Source: Aeromonas lacus (GTDB lineage Bacteria > Pseudomonadota > Gammaproteobacteria > Enterobacterales > Aeromonadaceae). From it: a stretch of DNA of 64,000 nt. Positions within the stretch are counted from its first letter, which is position 1. Each line of letters starts with the position of its first letter. The notes below the pieces were generated by a model. The model did not search any database. It was not told the origin of the DNA and saw only the letters and a list, made by a program, of their open reading frames with translations. The position numbers and the translations under genes are program-made. This document shows, piece by piece, positions 16,149 through 24,730 of the stretch. Location: NCBI RefSeq assembly GCF_000764665.1, contig NZ_JRGM01000131.1, forward strand, positions 1 to 64,000, written 5' to 3'.

Positions 16149-17699
16149 TCAGCTGTTGTTCTTCACAAACAGGGTGATCTCCTGGCCCGGCTTCAGGTAG
16201 TCCCCTTTGTCGAGCTGGTTCCAGCGCATCACATCGTTGATGGCGACCTGGAAGCGCGCGGCGATGGAGGAGATGGAGTCACCACGGCGAACCTGATAGA
16301 CCATCGACTTGTCGCTCTTCTTCCCCTGCTTGGGATAGACCACCAGCTTCATGCCGGGTTTCAGGGCCGACTTGGCGTTCAAACCGTTCCACTTGGCGAG
16401 CTCCTCGTGGGAGACGCCGTGCGCCTGGCTGATGCTCCACAGGTTGTCACCTGAGCGCACCTTGTAGCTCACCTTACCTTTCTGGCTGCTGCCACGGCTG
16501 GCCAGCTGTTGCGGGGCGGCACTTGCCTTGCTGCTGACGGTATGGCCGCTGGTCGGAATGACCAGACGCTGACCGCGACGCAGGCTGTTGCCACGCAGAT
16601 TGTTGGCCAGTTTCAGCTCGCTCACGCTGACGCCGTGATTCTGGGCGATGCGTGACAGGGTGTCGCCACTGGTGACCTGATAGGAGCGGGTACGGATACG
16701 CTCGCTCTTGGGCAGATCGGCCAGTGCCAGCTCCAGGGTATTGGCATATTCAACCGGTACCAGCAGGCGGTAGGGGCCGCGCGGTGACATCACGCCACGG
16801 CTCAAGGCAGGGTTGACCTCCTTGAGCTGCGAGGTGCGTACACCGGCCAGCTGGGCCGCCACGTTCAGATCGATCTGGCTGCCGGTTTCCACCACCCGCA
16901 GCTTCGGCTCGTTGGCGAGCACCGGCAGCTGGACGTTGTACTTGTCGGCATTGCTGATCATGTCAGCCATGGCCAGGATCTTGGGCACATACATCTGGGT
17001 TTCGCGCGGCAGATCGAGCGACCAGTAGTCGGTCGGCTTGCCGGCACGCTGGTTGCGCTGGATGGCGTTGCGAACCCGTCCTTCACCGGCATTGTAGGCG
17101 GCCAGCGTTTGCAGCCAGTCACCATCAAAGAAGCGGTTCAGATATTCCAGATAGTCGAGCGCCGCATTGGTGGAGGCCAGCACATCGCGCCGTCCGTCAT
17201 ACCAGTTGTCGTGGCGCAGACCGAAGTTCTTGCCGGTGGCGGGCACAAACTGCCACAAACCGACGGCATTGCTGCGGGATCGGGCATGAGGATCAAACAT
17301 GCTCTCGATCATCGGGACAGTAATAAGCTCCATTGGCAGCTCACGCCGTTCAATCTCCTCTACCATCAGATAGAGGTAGGGTTCAGCCCGGCTGGCAATG
17401 GTCGCCAGATGCTTATCATTGCGCAACAGCCACTCACGTTGTTGGCGGATGCGCGCATTGTCTGGAGTTTCCAGTTGCATATCATCGCTGATACGCACCC
17501 ACAGATTGTCCGTATCTTCCATTTCGTCCAGCTGTTCATCGCCAAACAGAAAACGTGAAGAGTGTTTTTTATGCGCTTTTTTGTTGACCTGGGGGGACTT
17601 GATCGGCTCGATTGCCGTTAGCGCCCGGTCATCCTGATGGCTCAGGTTTTGGCAGCCGCTGAGCAACAGCGCTGCCAATAAGGCCGTTCGTACCTTCAT
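16149..17699 (-). CDS. mltD: Membrane-bound lytic murein transglycosylase D
   Basis: The 516-residue lipoprotein has a short signal ending LLLSGC. Its SLT catalytic domain has Glu in VPMIESMFDPHARSRSNAVG near residue 140. Three LysM repeats follow at about 345-390, 410-455 and 465-510, each beginning with a YxVxxGD-type stretch. MltD cleaves peptidoglycan glycan strands to 1,6-anhydro products. ATG at 17699 is chosen because GGAACGAG precedes it and the signal peptide then has normal length. The gene lies head-on to astE and next to gloB, the same neighbour as in E. coli. Confidence 0.95.
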   Translation of the reverse strand: MKVRTALLAALLLSGCQNLSHQDDRALTAIEPIKSPQVNKKAHKKHSSRFLFGDEQLDEMEDTDNLWVRISDDMQLETPDNARIRQQREWLLRNDKHLATIASRAEPYLYLMVEEIERRELPMELITVPMIESMFDPHARSRSNAVGLWQFVPATGKNFGLRHDNWYDGRRDVLASTNAALDYLEYLNRFFDGDWLQTLAAYNAGEGRVRNAIQRNQRAGKPTDYWSLDLPRETQMYVPKILAMADMISNADKYNVQLPVLANEPKLRVVETGSQIDLNVAAQLAGVRTSQLKEVNPALSRGVMSPRGPYRLLVPVEYANTLELALADLPKSERIRTRSYQVTSGDTLSRIAQNHGVSVSELKLANNLRGNSLRRGQRLVIPTSGHTVSSKASAAPQQLASRGSSQKGKVSYKVRSGDNLWSISQAHGVSHEELAKWNGLNAKSALKPGMKLVVYPKQGKKSDKSMVYQVRRGDSISSIAARFQVAINDVMRWNQLDKGDYLKPGQEITLFVKNNS

Positions 17700-17769
17700 C
17701 TCGTTCCGGTCATTTTTAAGAAAAACAGCTCGCATCATAAGGGGCAATCCCCCCCTGATCAAGGTTTGT

Positions 17770-18534
17770 TCAAAAAACATCCTTCCATTGGCGCAGGATC
17801 GTGAAGGTATCTACCGGATTTTCCACGCATTTTAGCCCCTGCTTTTCAGCAGAAAATTTCACTGAATCGAGCTCGCAGCGCAGAAAAACATTAAACCTGC
17901 GTTCATCCCCCAGTCGGCTGGGCAGGCTTGGCAGCCCCTGTTGCCGCAGTTTGCTGATCAGCCCGATCTGATCACGGATCGCCGGGTTGTCCGGCTCGAC
18001 CGCGTAGGCGAAGCGCAGGTTTGACAGGGTGTATTCGTGGGCACAATAGATGAGGGTGTCGTCGGGCAGGGCGGTGAGGCGTTGCAGCGAGTGATACATC
18101 TGCTCCGGCGTCCCTTCAAAGAGGCGACCACAACCGGCCGAGAAGAGGGTGTCACCGCAAAAGAGCATGCCGTTGCCATGGTAGGCGATATGGCCGCGGG
18201 TATGGCCGGGCACATGGATCACCTCGAGGGCAAGACCATGCCAGTTGATCTGATCGCCATCTTCCAGCCACTGGCCATGGTGGGCCGGCATGGGGTCAAG
18301 TTTGGGGCCATATAGCCGGGCATGAGGGAACTGTTCGAGCAGTTCGCCAACCCCGCCCACATGGTCGTGATGATGGTGGGTCAGTAGGATGGCATCGAGC
18401 ACCAGACCCAATGCCTCGAGCCGCTCCAGCACGGGGGCCGCTTCGCCCGGGTCGACAACCAGACAGTGATTTTCGTGTCTAATCAACCAGATGTAGTTGT
18501 CATTAAAGGCTGGAACTGTGATCACTGGATACAT
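17770..18534 (-). CDS. gloB: Hydroxyacylglutathione hydrolase (glyoxalase II)
   Basis: The 254-residue metallo-beta-lactamase fold enzyme has the THHHHDH metal motif near residue 52, VPGHTRGHIAY and GDTLFSAGCGR. The family-specific C-terminal domain contains HEYTLSNLRFAYAVEPDN. It hydrolyses S-lactoylglutathione to lactate and glutathione in methylglyoxal detoxification. ATG at 18534 gives the family N-terminus YPVITVPAFNDNYIWL; a much longer in-frame extension is not used. It is divergent from the methyltransferase gene, with 72 bases between the starts. Confidence 0.96.
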   Translation of the reverse strand: MYPVITVPAFNDNYIWLIRHENHCLVVDPGEAAPVLERLEALGLVLDAILLTHHHHDHVGGVGELLEQFPHARLYGPKLDPMPAHHGQWLEDGDQINWHGLALEVIHVPGHTRGHIAYHGNGMLFCGDTLFSAGCGRLFEGTPEQMYHSLQRLTALPDDTLIYCAHEYTLSNLRFAYAVEPDNPAIRDQIGLISKLRQQGLPSLPSRLGDERRFNVFLRCELDSVKFSAEKQGLKCVENPVDTFTILRQWKDVF

Positions 18535-18606
18535 GAGTCTGCTTCTCTTTAGGGAGGGTATCTTATATAACAGGATGGCGTTCGAAACCGCGAGTTGAGC
18601 CCTATT

Positions 18607-19329
18607 ATGCAGGTGGCACGTACCGAACAACAAATCGAGATCCCGACCAGCTGGTCCGCGTTGCCTATGGGGGACTGGGTTGCTGCCGAGATCCAGGAGC
18701 GGCTCGACAGCTGGTGTCCCAACCTGTTTGGCTATCACTTGCTCAAGATTGGCGCCCTGAGCGCCGAACTCTCCTGCAAACGCTCATCCATTCGCCATCA
18801 GGTGGGCGTCGCCTGCGAGGGGCGGCTGCTCGACATGTATGGCGATCCTATGGCATTGCCGGTGCGTACCGGCAGTGTCGATGCCTGCCTGCTGGCCCAC
18901 TGTCTCGATTTCTCTGCCGATCCCCATCAGGTGTTGCGCGAAGCCGAAAGGGTGCTGACCGACGATGGCTGGCTGATTATCAGTGGCTACAACCCCATGA
19001 GTCTGGTGGGCATAGGCCACTGCATCCCTTTTTTGCGGCGCAAGGTGCCCTGGTCGGCGCGGATGTTTACCCCCGGGCGAGTCACCGACTGGCTCCATCT
19101 GCTGGGGTGCGAGGTGATGTTTGATGAGCGCTTCGGTTACTCGTTTATGGGCAAACAGAGCTGGCACAGCTGGTGGCAGGAGAGTGTAGGGCGGGACTAC
19201 TGCCGTGCGTTTGCTTCTGTCTATGTCATTGCTGCCCGTAAACGGCGCTTTCCGCTGATCCCGGTGCGCCGCCGCTGGCAGCTGCCAAAATCCCTCGCCA
19301 CACAGGGCATGGCCCGTCAGGGCTGGTAG
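18607..19329 (+). CDS. Class I SAM-dependent methyltransferase (YafS-like)
   Basis: The 240-residue protein has a methyltransferase-11 core centred on [28 protein letters not shown] (split here by eye into the acidic loop and helix), then [18 protein letters not shown]. The order gloB, this gene, rnhA, dnaQ is the same as E. coli gloB-yafS-rnhA-dnaQ, which supports YafS as the orthologue. The methyl acceptor is unknown. ATG 18607 is preferred over TTG 18595. The last 13 bases overlap the end of the convergent rnhA gene. Confidence 0.85.
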   Translation: MQVARTEQQIEIPTSWSALPMGDWVAAEIQERLDSWCPNLFGYHLLKIGALSAELSCKRSSIRHQVGVACEGRLLDMYGDPMALPVRTGSVDACLLAHCLDFSADPHQVLREAERVLTDDGWLIISGYNPMSLVGIGHCIPFLRRKVPWSARMFTPGRVTDWLHLLGCEVMFDERFGYSFMGKQSWHSWWQESVGRDYCRAFASVYVIAARKRRFPLIPVRRRWQLPKSLATQGMARQGW

Positions 19330-19781
19330 CCGGTATCCTCGGCCAGATCTTTGCCGCAGGCCGCCTCGCGGGCCAGCTCGTCACAGCGTTCGTTTTCCGG
19401 ATGGCCCGAGTGCCCTTTGACCCAGAGCCACTCGATCTGGTGACGGCTCACTTCCGCATCCAGCTCTTTCCAGAGATCGACGTTTTTGACCGGCTGGCGG
19501 TTGGCAGTCATCCACCCCTTCTTCTTCCAGCCGATGATCCACTGGGTGATCCCCTGGCGCACATACTGGCTGTCAGTGGTGAGGCGAACCTGGCAGGATT
19601 CGTTGAGAGTGCGCAGGCCCATAATGGCGGCCATCAGCTCCATCCGGTTGTTGGTGGTGAGGCGAAAGCCGGCCGCAATCTCCTTGCGGTGCTTGCCATA
19701 GACCATCACGGCGCCATAACCGCCTGGGCCCGGGTTGCCGAGGCAGGAACCATCCGTATACAAATCAATCTGTTTTAACAT
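19317..19781 (-). CDS. rnhA: Ribonuclease HI
   Basis: The 154-residue protein carries the four acidic catalytic residues in their usual settings: [16 protein letters not shown] (Asp10), [10 protein letters not shown] (Glu48), TTDSQYV (Asp70) and [12 protein letters not shown] (Asp134), with the basic handle WKKKGW. It removes RNA from RNA-DNA hybrids. It is divergent from dnaQ with only 52 bases between the starts, the arrangement known from E. coli, where the two promoters overlap. Confidence 0.98.
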   Translation of the reverse strand: MLKQIDLYTDGSCLGNPGPGGYGAVMVYGKHRKEIAAGFRLTTNNRMELMAAIMGLRTLNESCQVRLTTDSQYVRQGITQWIIGWKKKGWMTANRQPVKNVDLWKELDAEVSRHQIEWLWVKGHSGHPENERCDELAREAACGKDLAEDTGYQP

Positions 19782-19833
19782 GAGGCTTGGGGTAAACTAG
19801 CGAGTAAAGCCGAAGTTTGACATAGATTGGATC

Positions 19834-20568
19834 ATGAACACACCCCAACTGAATCGCCAGATCATTCTGGATACTGAAACCACGGGTATGAATACCAGTG
19901 GCGGCCCAGTTTACCTTGGCCATCGCATCATCGAAATCGGCTGTGTGGAGGTGATCAACCGCAAGCTCACCGGTAACCACTACCACGTCTATATCAAGCC
20001 GGATCGGCTGGTGGACCCGGAAGCTATCCAGGTTCACGGGATTACCGACGAGTTCCTGCGCGACAAACCCTCTTTTAGCCAGATAGCCGACGAGTTCCTC
20101 GAGTTCATCCGTGGTGCCGAGCTTATTGCCCATAACGCGCCGTTTGACGTGAGCTTCATGGACTACGAGTTCAGCAAGCTCGGGCTCAACTTCAAGACCG
20201 CGGATATCTGCTCCATCACCGATACCCTGGCGATGGCGCGGGATCTCTTCCCGGGCAAGCGCAACAACCTGGATGTGCTCTGCGATCGTTACGGCATCGA
20301 CAACTCGCACCGGACCCTGCACGGGGCTTTGCTCGATGCGGAGATCCTGGCTGATGTCTATCTGCTGATGACCGGCGGCCAGACCAAACTCAATCTGGCT
20401 ACCGAAAGCAGTGAAAACGAGAGCAATCAGGACACCAGTATCCGCCGGCTGGAGAGCAACCGACCGGCGCTCAAGGTGATCAGAGCGGGTGAAGAGGTGC
20501 AGGCGCTGCACGAGGCAAGACTGGATCTGGTGCAGAAGAAGGGAGGGAGTTGTCTGTGGCGGCAATGA
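19834..20568 (+). CDS. dnaQ: DNA polymerase III epsilon subunit, proofreading exonuclease
   Basis: The 244-residue protein has the DEDDh exonuclease motifs ILDTETTGM (Exo I), HNAPFDVSF (Exo II) and LHGALLDAEILADVY (Exo III), in an N-terminal domain of about 180 residues. The C-terminal tail that binds the alpha subunit follows. It provides 3'-5' proofreading in the replicase. The stop codon overlaps the start of the next gene, so the two are translationally linked. Confidence 0.97.
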   Translation: MNTPQLNRQIILDTETTGMNTSGGPVYLGHRIIEIGCVEVINRKLTGNHYHVYIKPDRLVDPEAIQVHGITDEFLRDKPSFSQIADEFLEFIRGAELIAHNAPFDVSFMDYEFSKLGLNFKTADICSITDTLAMARDLFPGKRNNLDVLCDRYGIDNSHRTLHGALLDAEILADVYLLMTGGQTKLNLATESSENESNQDTSIRRLESNRPALKVIRAGEEVQALHEARLDLVQKKGGSCLWRQ

Positions 20569-21830
20569 GCAAGTGGCTGGCCTCTTTTCTATTGCTGGGG
20601 TCGCTCGGCGCTTCGGCGACCGAGGTATTTGCCCCTTCCGATATTCCGCTGCTGGATAACCGCTTTCGCATCGATTACGGGGTGAAGGAGATCACCTTCA
20701 TCATCAAGCGCAAGCCGGGCACCCCCTCGGTGATCCTGGTGCGCCCCGATGGCAGCAAGCTCTACGTGGGCAAAGTCAAGCCGGATGATGTGGGCTGGCT
20801 GGCGCTGCCGGAGCATGATCTCATTACCCTGCGCAATCCCATGCCGGGCCCGTGGCAGGCAATTGGCGAGGTGGATCCCGACAACCGGGTGCGGATCCTC
20901 TCCGATATCCGGATGGACATCGCCGCCTTGCCGATGCAGCTCTATCAGGGAGAAGTGGTCAAGCTCAAGGCGTGGCTCTCGATCGATGGCCAGCCCCCCA
21001 AGGACAAGTACTACCTCTCCGATCTGGGAATGAGAGTCAAACTGCAATCCTTCAGCGATCCTGGCAAGCAGAATACAGTGCTCGATCAGGAGATTGGCCA
21101 CTACCTTGATGATGGCAAGGGGCTTGATGAGGTACCTGGTGATGGCGTCATGACGGCGGAGGCGATCCTGCAGGATATTCCGGCGGGCAAATACCGCGCC
21201 ATGTTCAGTACCGGCAATCAGGTGTTTGTCCGGGCCCGCTATCAGGATGTGCTGCTTTATCCTTATCCATTTACCTACAACCTGGCGCCTCCCTCCGAAG
21301 AGCTGGGGGCCAAGTTGTCACTGCTGGTCGACCGTGATGAGATGGATCCTGCCTCTGTGGCGCTCAAGGGCACAGTCACCAGCAAGACTGGAGGCTACTA
21401 CTCGTTTAGCGAAGTGGCGACTGCTCCCAAACTGGATGTCGATTTTTCCGTCATCAAGGAGCCTGGACAATATCAGGTAGAGGCCGCGCTCTACGGTACC
21501 ACCCGCCTTGGCCGTGAAGTGAAGATCGCTATGCCGGTGAAAACCTTCAATGTCTTCCCGCCGGCACCTCCACCTCCGCCGCCGGTCTCTGCTGCCGAGC
21601 CAACCTCCAGCGCCAAAGCGACCGAGAAAGCGGAAGAGAAGGGGGGAATGGGCTGGTTGATCTGGGCGCTGGCCGGTGGTGGCGGGCTATTGGTTATTCT
21701 GGGCGGGGTCGGGTTTATCATCCTGCAAAAACGCAAGGCGTTGAAACGTGCCCTGGCAGCAGCTCAAGCAGAAAGCCAGCAAGCAGAACAACCAGCCGCC
21801 AAGCTGGATCTCAACTTGCCAGAGCAATAA
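20556..21830 (+). CDS. TIGR03503 family membrane-anchored periplasmic protein
   Basis: The 424-residue protein has an N-terminal signal peptide (LASFLLLGSLGASATE) and a long beta-rich periplasmic region with ITFIIKRKPGTPSVILVRPDGSK. A Pro-rich stretch near residue 345 is followed by a single membrane helix (GMGWLIWALAGGG to GVGFIILQK) and a basic, Ala/Gln-rich cytoplasmic tail. The layout fits TIGR03503, a family of Vibrio, Shewanella and Aeromonas relatives with unknown function. GTG at 20556 is preferred because GGGAGGGA lies seven bases before it; it overlaps the dnaQ stop. ATG 20565 is the alternative. Confidence 0.82.
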   Translation: MAAMSKWLASFLLLGSLGASATEVFAPSDIPLLDNRFRIDYGVKEITFIIKRKPGTPSVILVRPDGSKLYVGKVKPDDVGWLALPEHDLITLRNPMPGPWQAIGEVDPDNRVRILSDIRMDIAALPMQLYQGEVVKLKAWLSIDGQPPKDKYYLSDLGMRVKLQSFSDPGKQNTVLDQEIGHYLDDGKGLDEVPGDGVMTAEAILQDIPAGKYRAMFSTGNQVFVRARYQDVLLYPYPFTYNLAPPSEELGAKLSLLVDRDEMDPASVALKGTVTSKTGGYYSFSEVATAPKLDVDFSVIKEPGQYQVEAALYGTTRLGREVKIAMPVKTFNVFPPAPPPPPPVSAAEPTSSAKATEKAEEKGGMGWLIWALAGGGGLLVILGGVGFIILQKRKALKRALAAAQAESQQAEQPAAKLDLNLPEQ

Positions 21831-21843
21831 CGGCAAGTTCAAA

Positions 21844-21878
21844 CAATAAAAAACCGCCCTTTGGGCGGTTTTTTATTG
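21844..21878. terminator. Bidirectional terminator
   Basis: CAATAAAAAACCGCCC and its complement form a 16-bp stem with loop TTT, with runs of A and T on either side. It serves the TIGR03503 gene and the HD-GYP gene. Confidence 0.95.
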
Positions 21879-21910
21879 TGCATTTTCGAATGTTAGTTGG
21901 GAAAGAAGGG

Positions 21911-23428
21911 CTAGTGTTCGCCGATATAGACATCCTTGTTCTGCTCGCGGATCTCGAGGAACTTGTCGAGATTGGCCATCATCAGCTCGACCAGCTGGGG
22001 ATCGAAGTGTTGTCCCTTCTCCTCTTCGATGAGAGCCAGCACCTTTTCCAGCGGCCATGCCTTCTTGTAGCAGCGGTCAGAACCCAGTGCATCGAATACA
22101 TCTGCCAGTGCCACAATGCGTCCCTCCAGCGGGATATCTGCCCCTTTCAGACCGCGTGGATAGCCGCTGCCATTCCACTTTTCATGGTGATTGCCCGCTA
22201 TGGTGGCGCCGATCTGGAACAGTGCCAAGTCGCTGCCGGAGAGCATGTCCTGTCCCAGTTGGGCATGGGTTTTCATGATCTCCCACTCTTCCGGGGTCAG
22301 CTTGCCCGGCTTGTGCAAGATGGCATCAGGGATGCCGACCTTGCCGATATCGTGCAGCGGTGAAGCGCGTTTTATCAGCTCGCTCTGCTCTTCGCTCATT
22401 CCGAGCAGATGGCAGAACTGCTCGGTATAGAGCGCGACCCGTTTGACATGCAGCCCCGACTCTTTGGAGCGGGTTTCGACCAGTTCACCGATGCGGTAGA
22501 TGATCTCGCGTTGGTTATCGGCGATCACTTCGTTGAGACGGATGTTCTCCAGCGCCACTATGATGTTTTCGGTAAAGAGAGTGAGCAGGCTGGTATCGAT
22601 CTGGCTGAGCTGGCGCGTTGTCTCTATATGGAACAACAGGTGGTGGCGAGGGTTTTGGCAGTAGAGAACCATCTGGTTGGTGCTGTAGACATTGCTGCCC
22701 TGTGCCATCGCCTGGCGCAGGATCTCGGGAGCATCTGTCAGCCGCATCGCGGCGTGACCCGGCAGCAGGGGTTCAAGCAGCTGATCCTTTACCTCGTAGG
22801 TGTATTGCTTTACGTCGTAGATTTGGGTTTCCCCCAGATGGAGCAGGGCGCTCAGCTGCTCCTGTGCTCCCTCAACAAATTGGCGTAGGGCCCGCTTCTC
22901 GAAAATTCCCTTGGAGGCTTCGATAACTTTCTCGAGCCCCTGCCGGTTGCTCTCCAGAGTGCGGATATCTCTATATGAACGCAGACTGGCACGCAGCAGG
23001 GTTCGCAGCTTCTGTGAGGTAAGCTCGGTCTTGTCCTTGTAGTCGTTGATGTCATAGTTGGTGACAACGTCATCTTCCGGTGCCTGACCGGGCTGGCCGG
23101 TTCTGAGCACGATGCGCACCATCTTGTTTTGCAGATCTTCGCGGACGTATTTGACGACGTCGAGACCGGCATGGTCGACTTCCATCACCACATCCAGCAG
23201 CAGCAGGGCGACATCCGGCGTAGTCGCCAGCAGCTCCTTGGCTTGTGCTGCGGAATAGGCGTGCAGAAAGTCGATGGGGCGATTGTCAAACTCGAACTTG
23301 TTCAGGGTGATCTTGGTGATGCGATGAACCTCGGGTTCATCGTCAACGATCATCACTTTCCAGCCCGCTTGCTGCACATCGGTGAGAGCAAGATCGTCGT
23401 CATCAATAATCAGGATTTCGTCATCCAT
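21911..23428 (-). CDS. HD-GYP response regulator with DUF3369 domain
   Basis: The 505-residue protein has a receiver domain at about residues 24-150, with the phosphorylatable Asp in ALLLLDVVM. A DUF3369 sensory region (about 170-325) and an HD-GYP domain (about 330-500) follow. The last has the metal His-Asp in SPLHDIGKVGIPD, NHHEKWNGSGYPRGLKG and the adjoining RIVALADVFDAL. HD-GYP enzymes hydrolyse cyclic di-GMP, lowering its level and favouring motility over biofilm. The catalytic residues look intact, so it is probably active. No sensor kinase is adjacent, so the input is unknown. Two ATG codons are in tandem at the start. Confidence 0.93.
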   Translation of the reverse strand: MDDEILIIDDDDLALTDVQQAGWKVMIVDDEPEVHRITKITLNKFEFDNRPIDFLHAYSAAQAKELLATTPDVALLLLDVVMEVDHAGLDVVKYVREDLQNKMVRIVLRTGQPGQAPEDDVVTNYDINDYKDKTELTSQKLRTLLRASLRSYRDIRTLESNRQGLEKVIEASKGIFEKRALRQFVEGAQEQLSALLHLGETQIYDVKQYTYEVKDQLLEPLLPGHAAMRLTDAPEILRQAMAQGSNVYSTNQMVLYCQNPRHHLLFHIETTRQLSQIDTSLLTLFTENIIVALENIRLNEVIADNQREIIYRIGELVETRSKESGLHVKRVALYTEQFCHLLGMSEEQSELIKRASPLHDIGKVGIPDAILHKPGKLTPEEWEIMKTHAQLGQDMLSGSDLALFQIGATIAGNHHEKWNGSGYPRGLKGADIPLEGRIVALADVFDALGSDRCYKKAWPLEKVLALIEEEKGQHFDPQLVELMMANLDKFLEIREQNKDVYIGEH

Positions 23429-23750
23429 CATACAATCCTGTTTGGCATCCTGTGCTTACATTAACTGCTCAACTAAGGATAGGAAACTTATTGAGAAATA
23501 AAATTTGATCTCGCAAAACTATGGTCGAAATAAGCAAATGGAACCCTTTGGTCAATCCAGGTGAGGTGCGAGCTTTCTGTTGTGAATCAAGGTGTCCCAA
23601 TGCACCACCTTGTGTCCCTCGCTCGGTTGAGCCGCAAGAGGGAAAAAGCCAATCCGCTTCGGATTAAGGATGAAGGCGAGAATAGATCTCATTTGATAAT
23701 TATTCCTATTTAAAGGTAGCATGCAGACTGATTCGAAGAGGAGTTTATCC
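23429..23750. other. Divergent regulatory spacer before the siderophore gene
   Basis: No gene is supported. The right end carries a Fur-like site. A perfect hairpin AATCCG-CTT-CGGATT at 23651-23665 is followed on the minus strand by GGCTTTTT, so it could stop antisense transcription. Imperfect dyads occur near 23600 (AAGGTG and CACCTT). Confidence 0.4.
23694..23708. promoter_or_regulatory. Fur-like box before the siderophore-interacting protein gene
   Basis: TGATAATTATTCCTA matches the left half of the 7-1-7 Fur consensus TGATAAT-N-ATTATCA perfectly and the right half partly, in a place where Fur would cover the promoter. Confidence 0.5.
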
Positions 23751-24554
23751 GTGACCCAGAGCCTGCCTCCCAATCGCCCCCGTCTGGTGACGGTCAAGCG
23801 AGTGCAACAACTTACCCCTCATCTGCGGCGCATCACCTTTGGCGGCCGTGAACTGGCCGATTATCCCTTTACCTGCGGTGGCGCCCATATCAAGGTGATG
23901 CTGGCCCAGCCTCATCAGAGCGAACCCGTCATGCCTGCCATGACGGCGGGCGGCCCGCGCTGGAGCAATCCGGCGGATAAGCCGGTCATCCGCACCTACA
24001 CCATCCGTGTATTTCGCCGTGATGAGCTGGAGCTCGATATCGACTTTGTTCTTCATGGCGATAGTGGGCCAGCCAGCGCCTTTGCTACCCACGCCAAGCC
24101 GGAGGATAAGGTGATCCTGTCCGGGCCGGGTGGCCCCAACCCCATGCTGCAACCGGCAGAGCACTACTCTCTGGTGGGCGATCTCACCGCCTTGCCAGCC
24201 ATCATGGCGATGTGTGAAGTGATGCCTGCCGATGCCAGCGGGGAGATTGCCATACTGGTGCCGGATCAGGCGGATGCTCAGCCGCTGACACTGCCGGTCG
24301 GTGTACGCTGTCACTGGTTTGTGGGAGAGCCTGCAACCAGCGGCATTCTGGAGCATGTGCAGGCCTTGCCTCTCTCTCGGGATGGCGGTTTCTTCTGGCT
24401 AGGCGGGGAAGAGGCGCTGGTGCTGCCGCTGCGTCGCCATTGCCGCGGCGTGCTCGACGTGGAGCGTCAATCGCTCTATGCGGTGCCGTACTGGCGCCGG
24501 GGCAAGAGTGAAGAGGCCTATCATCAGACCCGCCATGATGTGATGGATAGCTGA
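23751..24554 (+). CDS. Siderophore-interacting protein, ViuB family flavoprotein
   Basis: The 267-residue protein has the FAD-binding start RRITFGGREL...GAHIKVML, the flavin motif PVIRTYTIR near residue 85 and the dinucleotide-domain region SLVGDLTALPAIMAM. Members reduce or release iron from imported ferric siderophores in the cytoplasm. GTG 23751 has AAGAGGAG with a seven-base spacer and is preferred. ATG 23721 would add ten residues and lies only a few bases past the Fur-like site. The gene precedes a siderophore ABC importer and is probably iron-repressed. Confidence 0.9.
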   Translation: MTQSLPPNRPRLVTVKRVQQLTPHLRRITFGGRELADYPFTCGGAHIKVMLAQPHQSEPVMPAMTAGGPRWSNPADKPVIRTYTIRVFRRDELELDIDFVLHGDSGPASAFATHAKPEDKVILSGPGGPNPMLQPAEHYSLVGDLTALPAIMAMCEVMPADASGEIAILVPDQADAQPLTLPVGVRCHWFVGEPATSGILEHVQALPLSRDGGFFWLGGEEALVLPLRRHCRGVLDVERQSLYAVPYWRRGKSEEAYHQTRHDVMDS

Positions 24555-24583
24555 GCAGAAGAGAGCCCGTCACACATCAAAAC

Positions 24584-24609
24584 TTGCAAATAAAAATGAT
24601 TTGCATTTA
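24584..24609. promoter_or_regulatory. Fur-like box before the ABC importer
   Basis: An inverted repeat TGCAAAT (24585-24591) and ATTTGCA (24599-24605) flanks AAAAATG, giving the AT-rich AAATGATTTGCATTT pattern of Fur sites. It lies between the stop of the ViuB gene and the importer genes. Confidence 0.5.
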
Positions 24610-24615
24610 GTATTG

Positions 24616-24648
24616 CGCCGTCCGGGTATTCGTCCGGGCGGCGTTTTT
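24616..24648 (+). terminator. Terminator or leader hairpin before the ABC importer
   Basis: CGCCGTCCGG pairs with CCGGGCGGCG (one T-G pair), followed by five Ts. It would end the ViuB transcript. Because it lies just downstream of the second Fur-like box it could also act as a leader hairpin of the importer mRNA. Confidence 0.75.
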
Positions 24649-24730
24649 ATTTCCGTTGACACAAGAGCGCCCTGTTTTCACGTCGGTTTGGCTGCATGCT
24701 GTCAGACCCCAACGCAAGGAGTCGTAAAGG

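Noticed and set aside
23552-23797. 81-codon minus-strand frame before the ViuB gene
   Set aside because: It overlaps the ViuB start and the Fur-like site, has no ribosome site and shows no domain.
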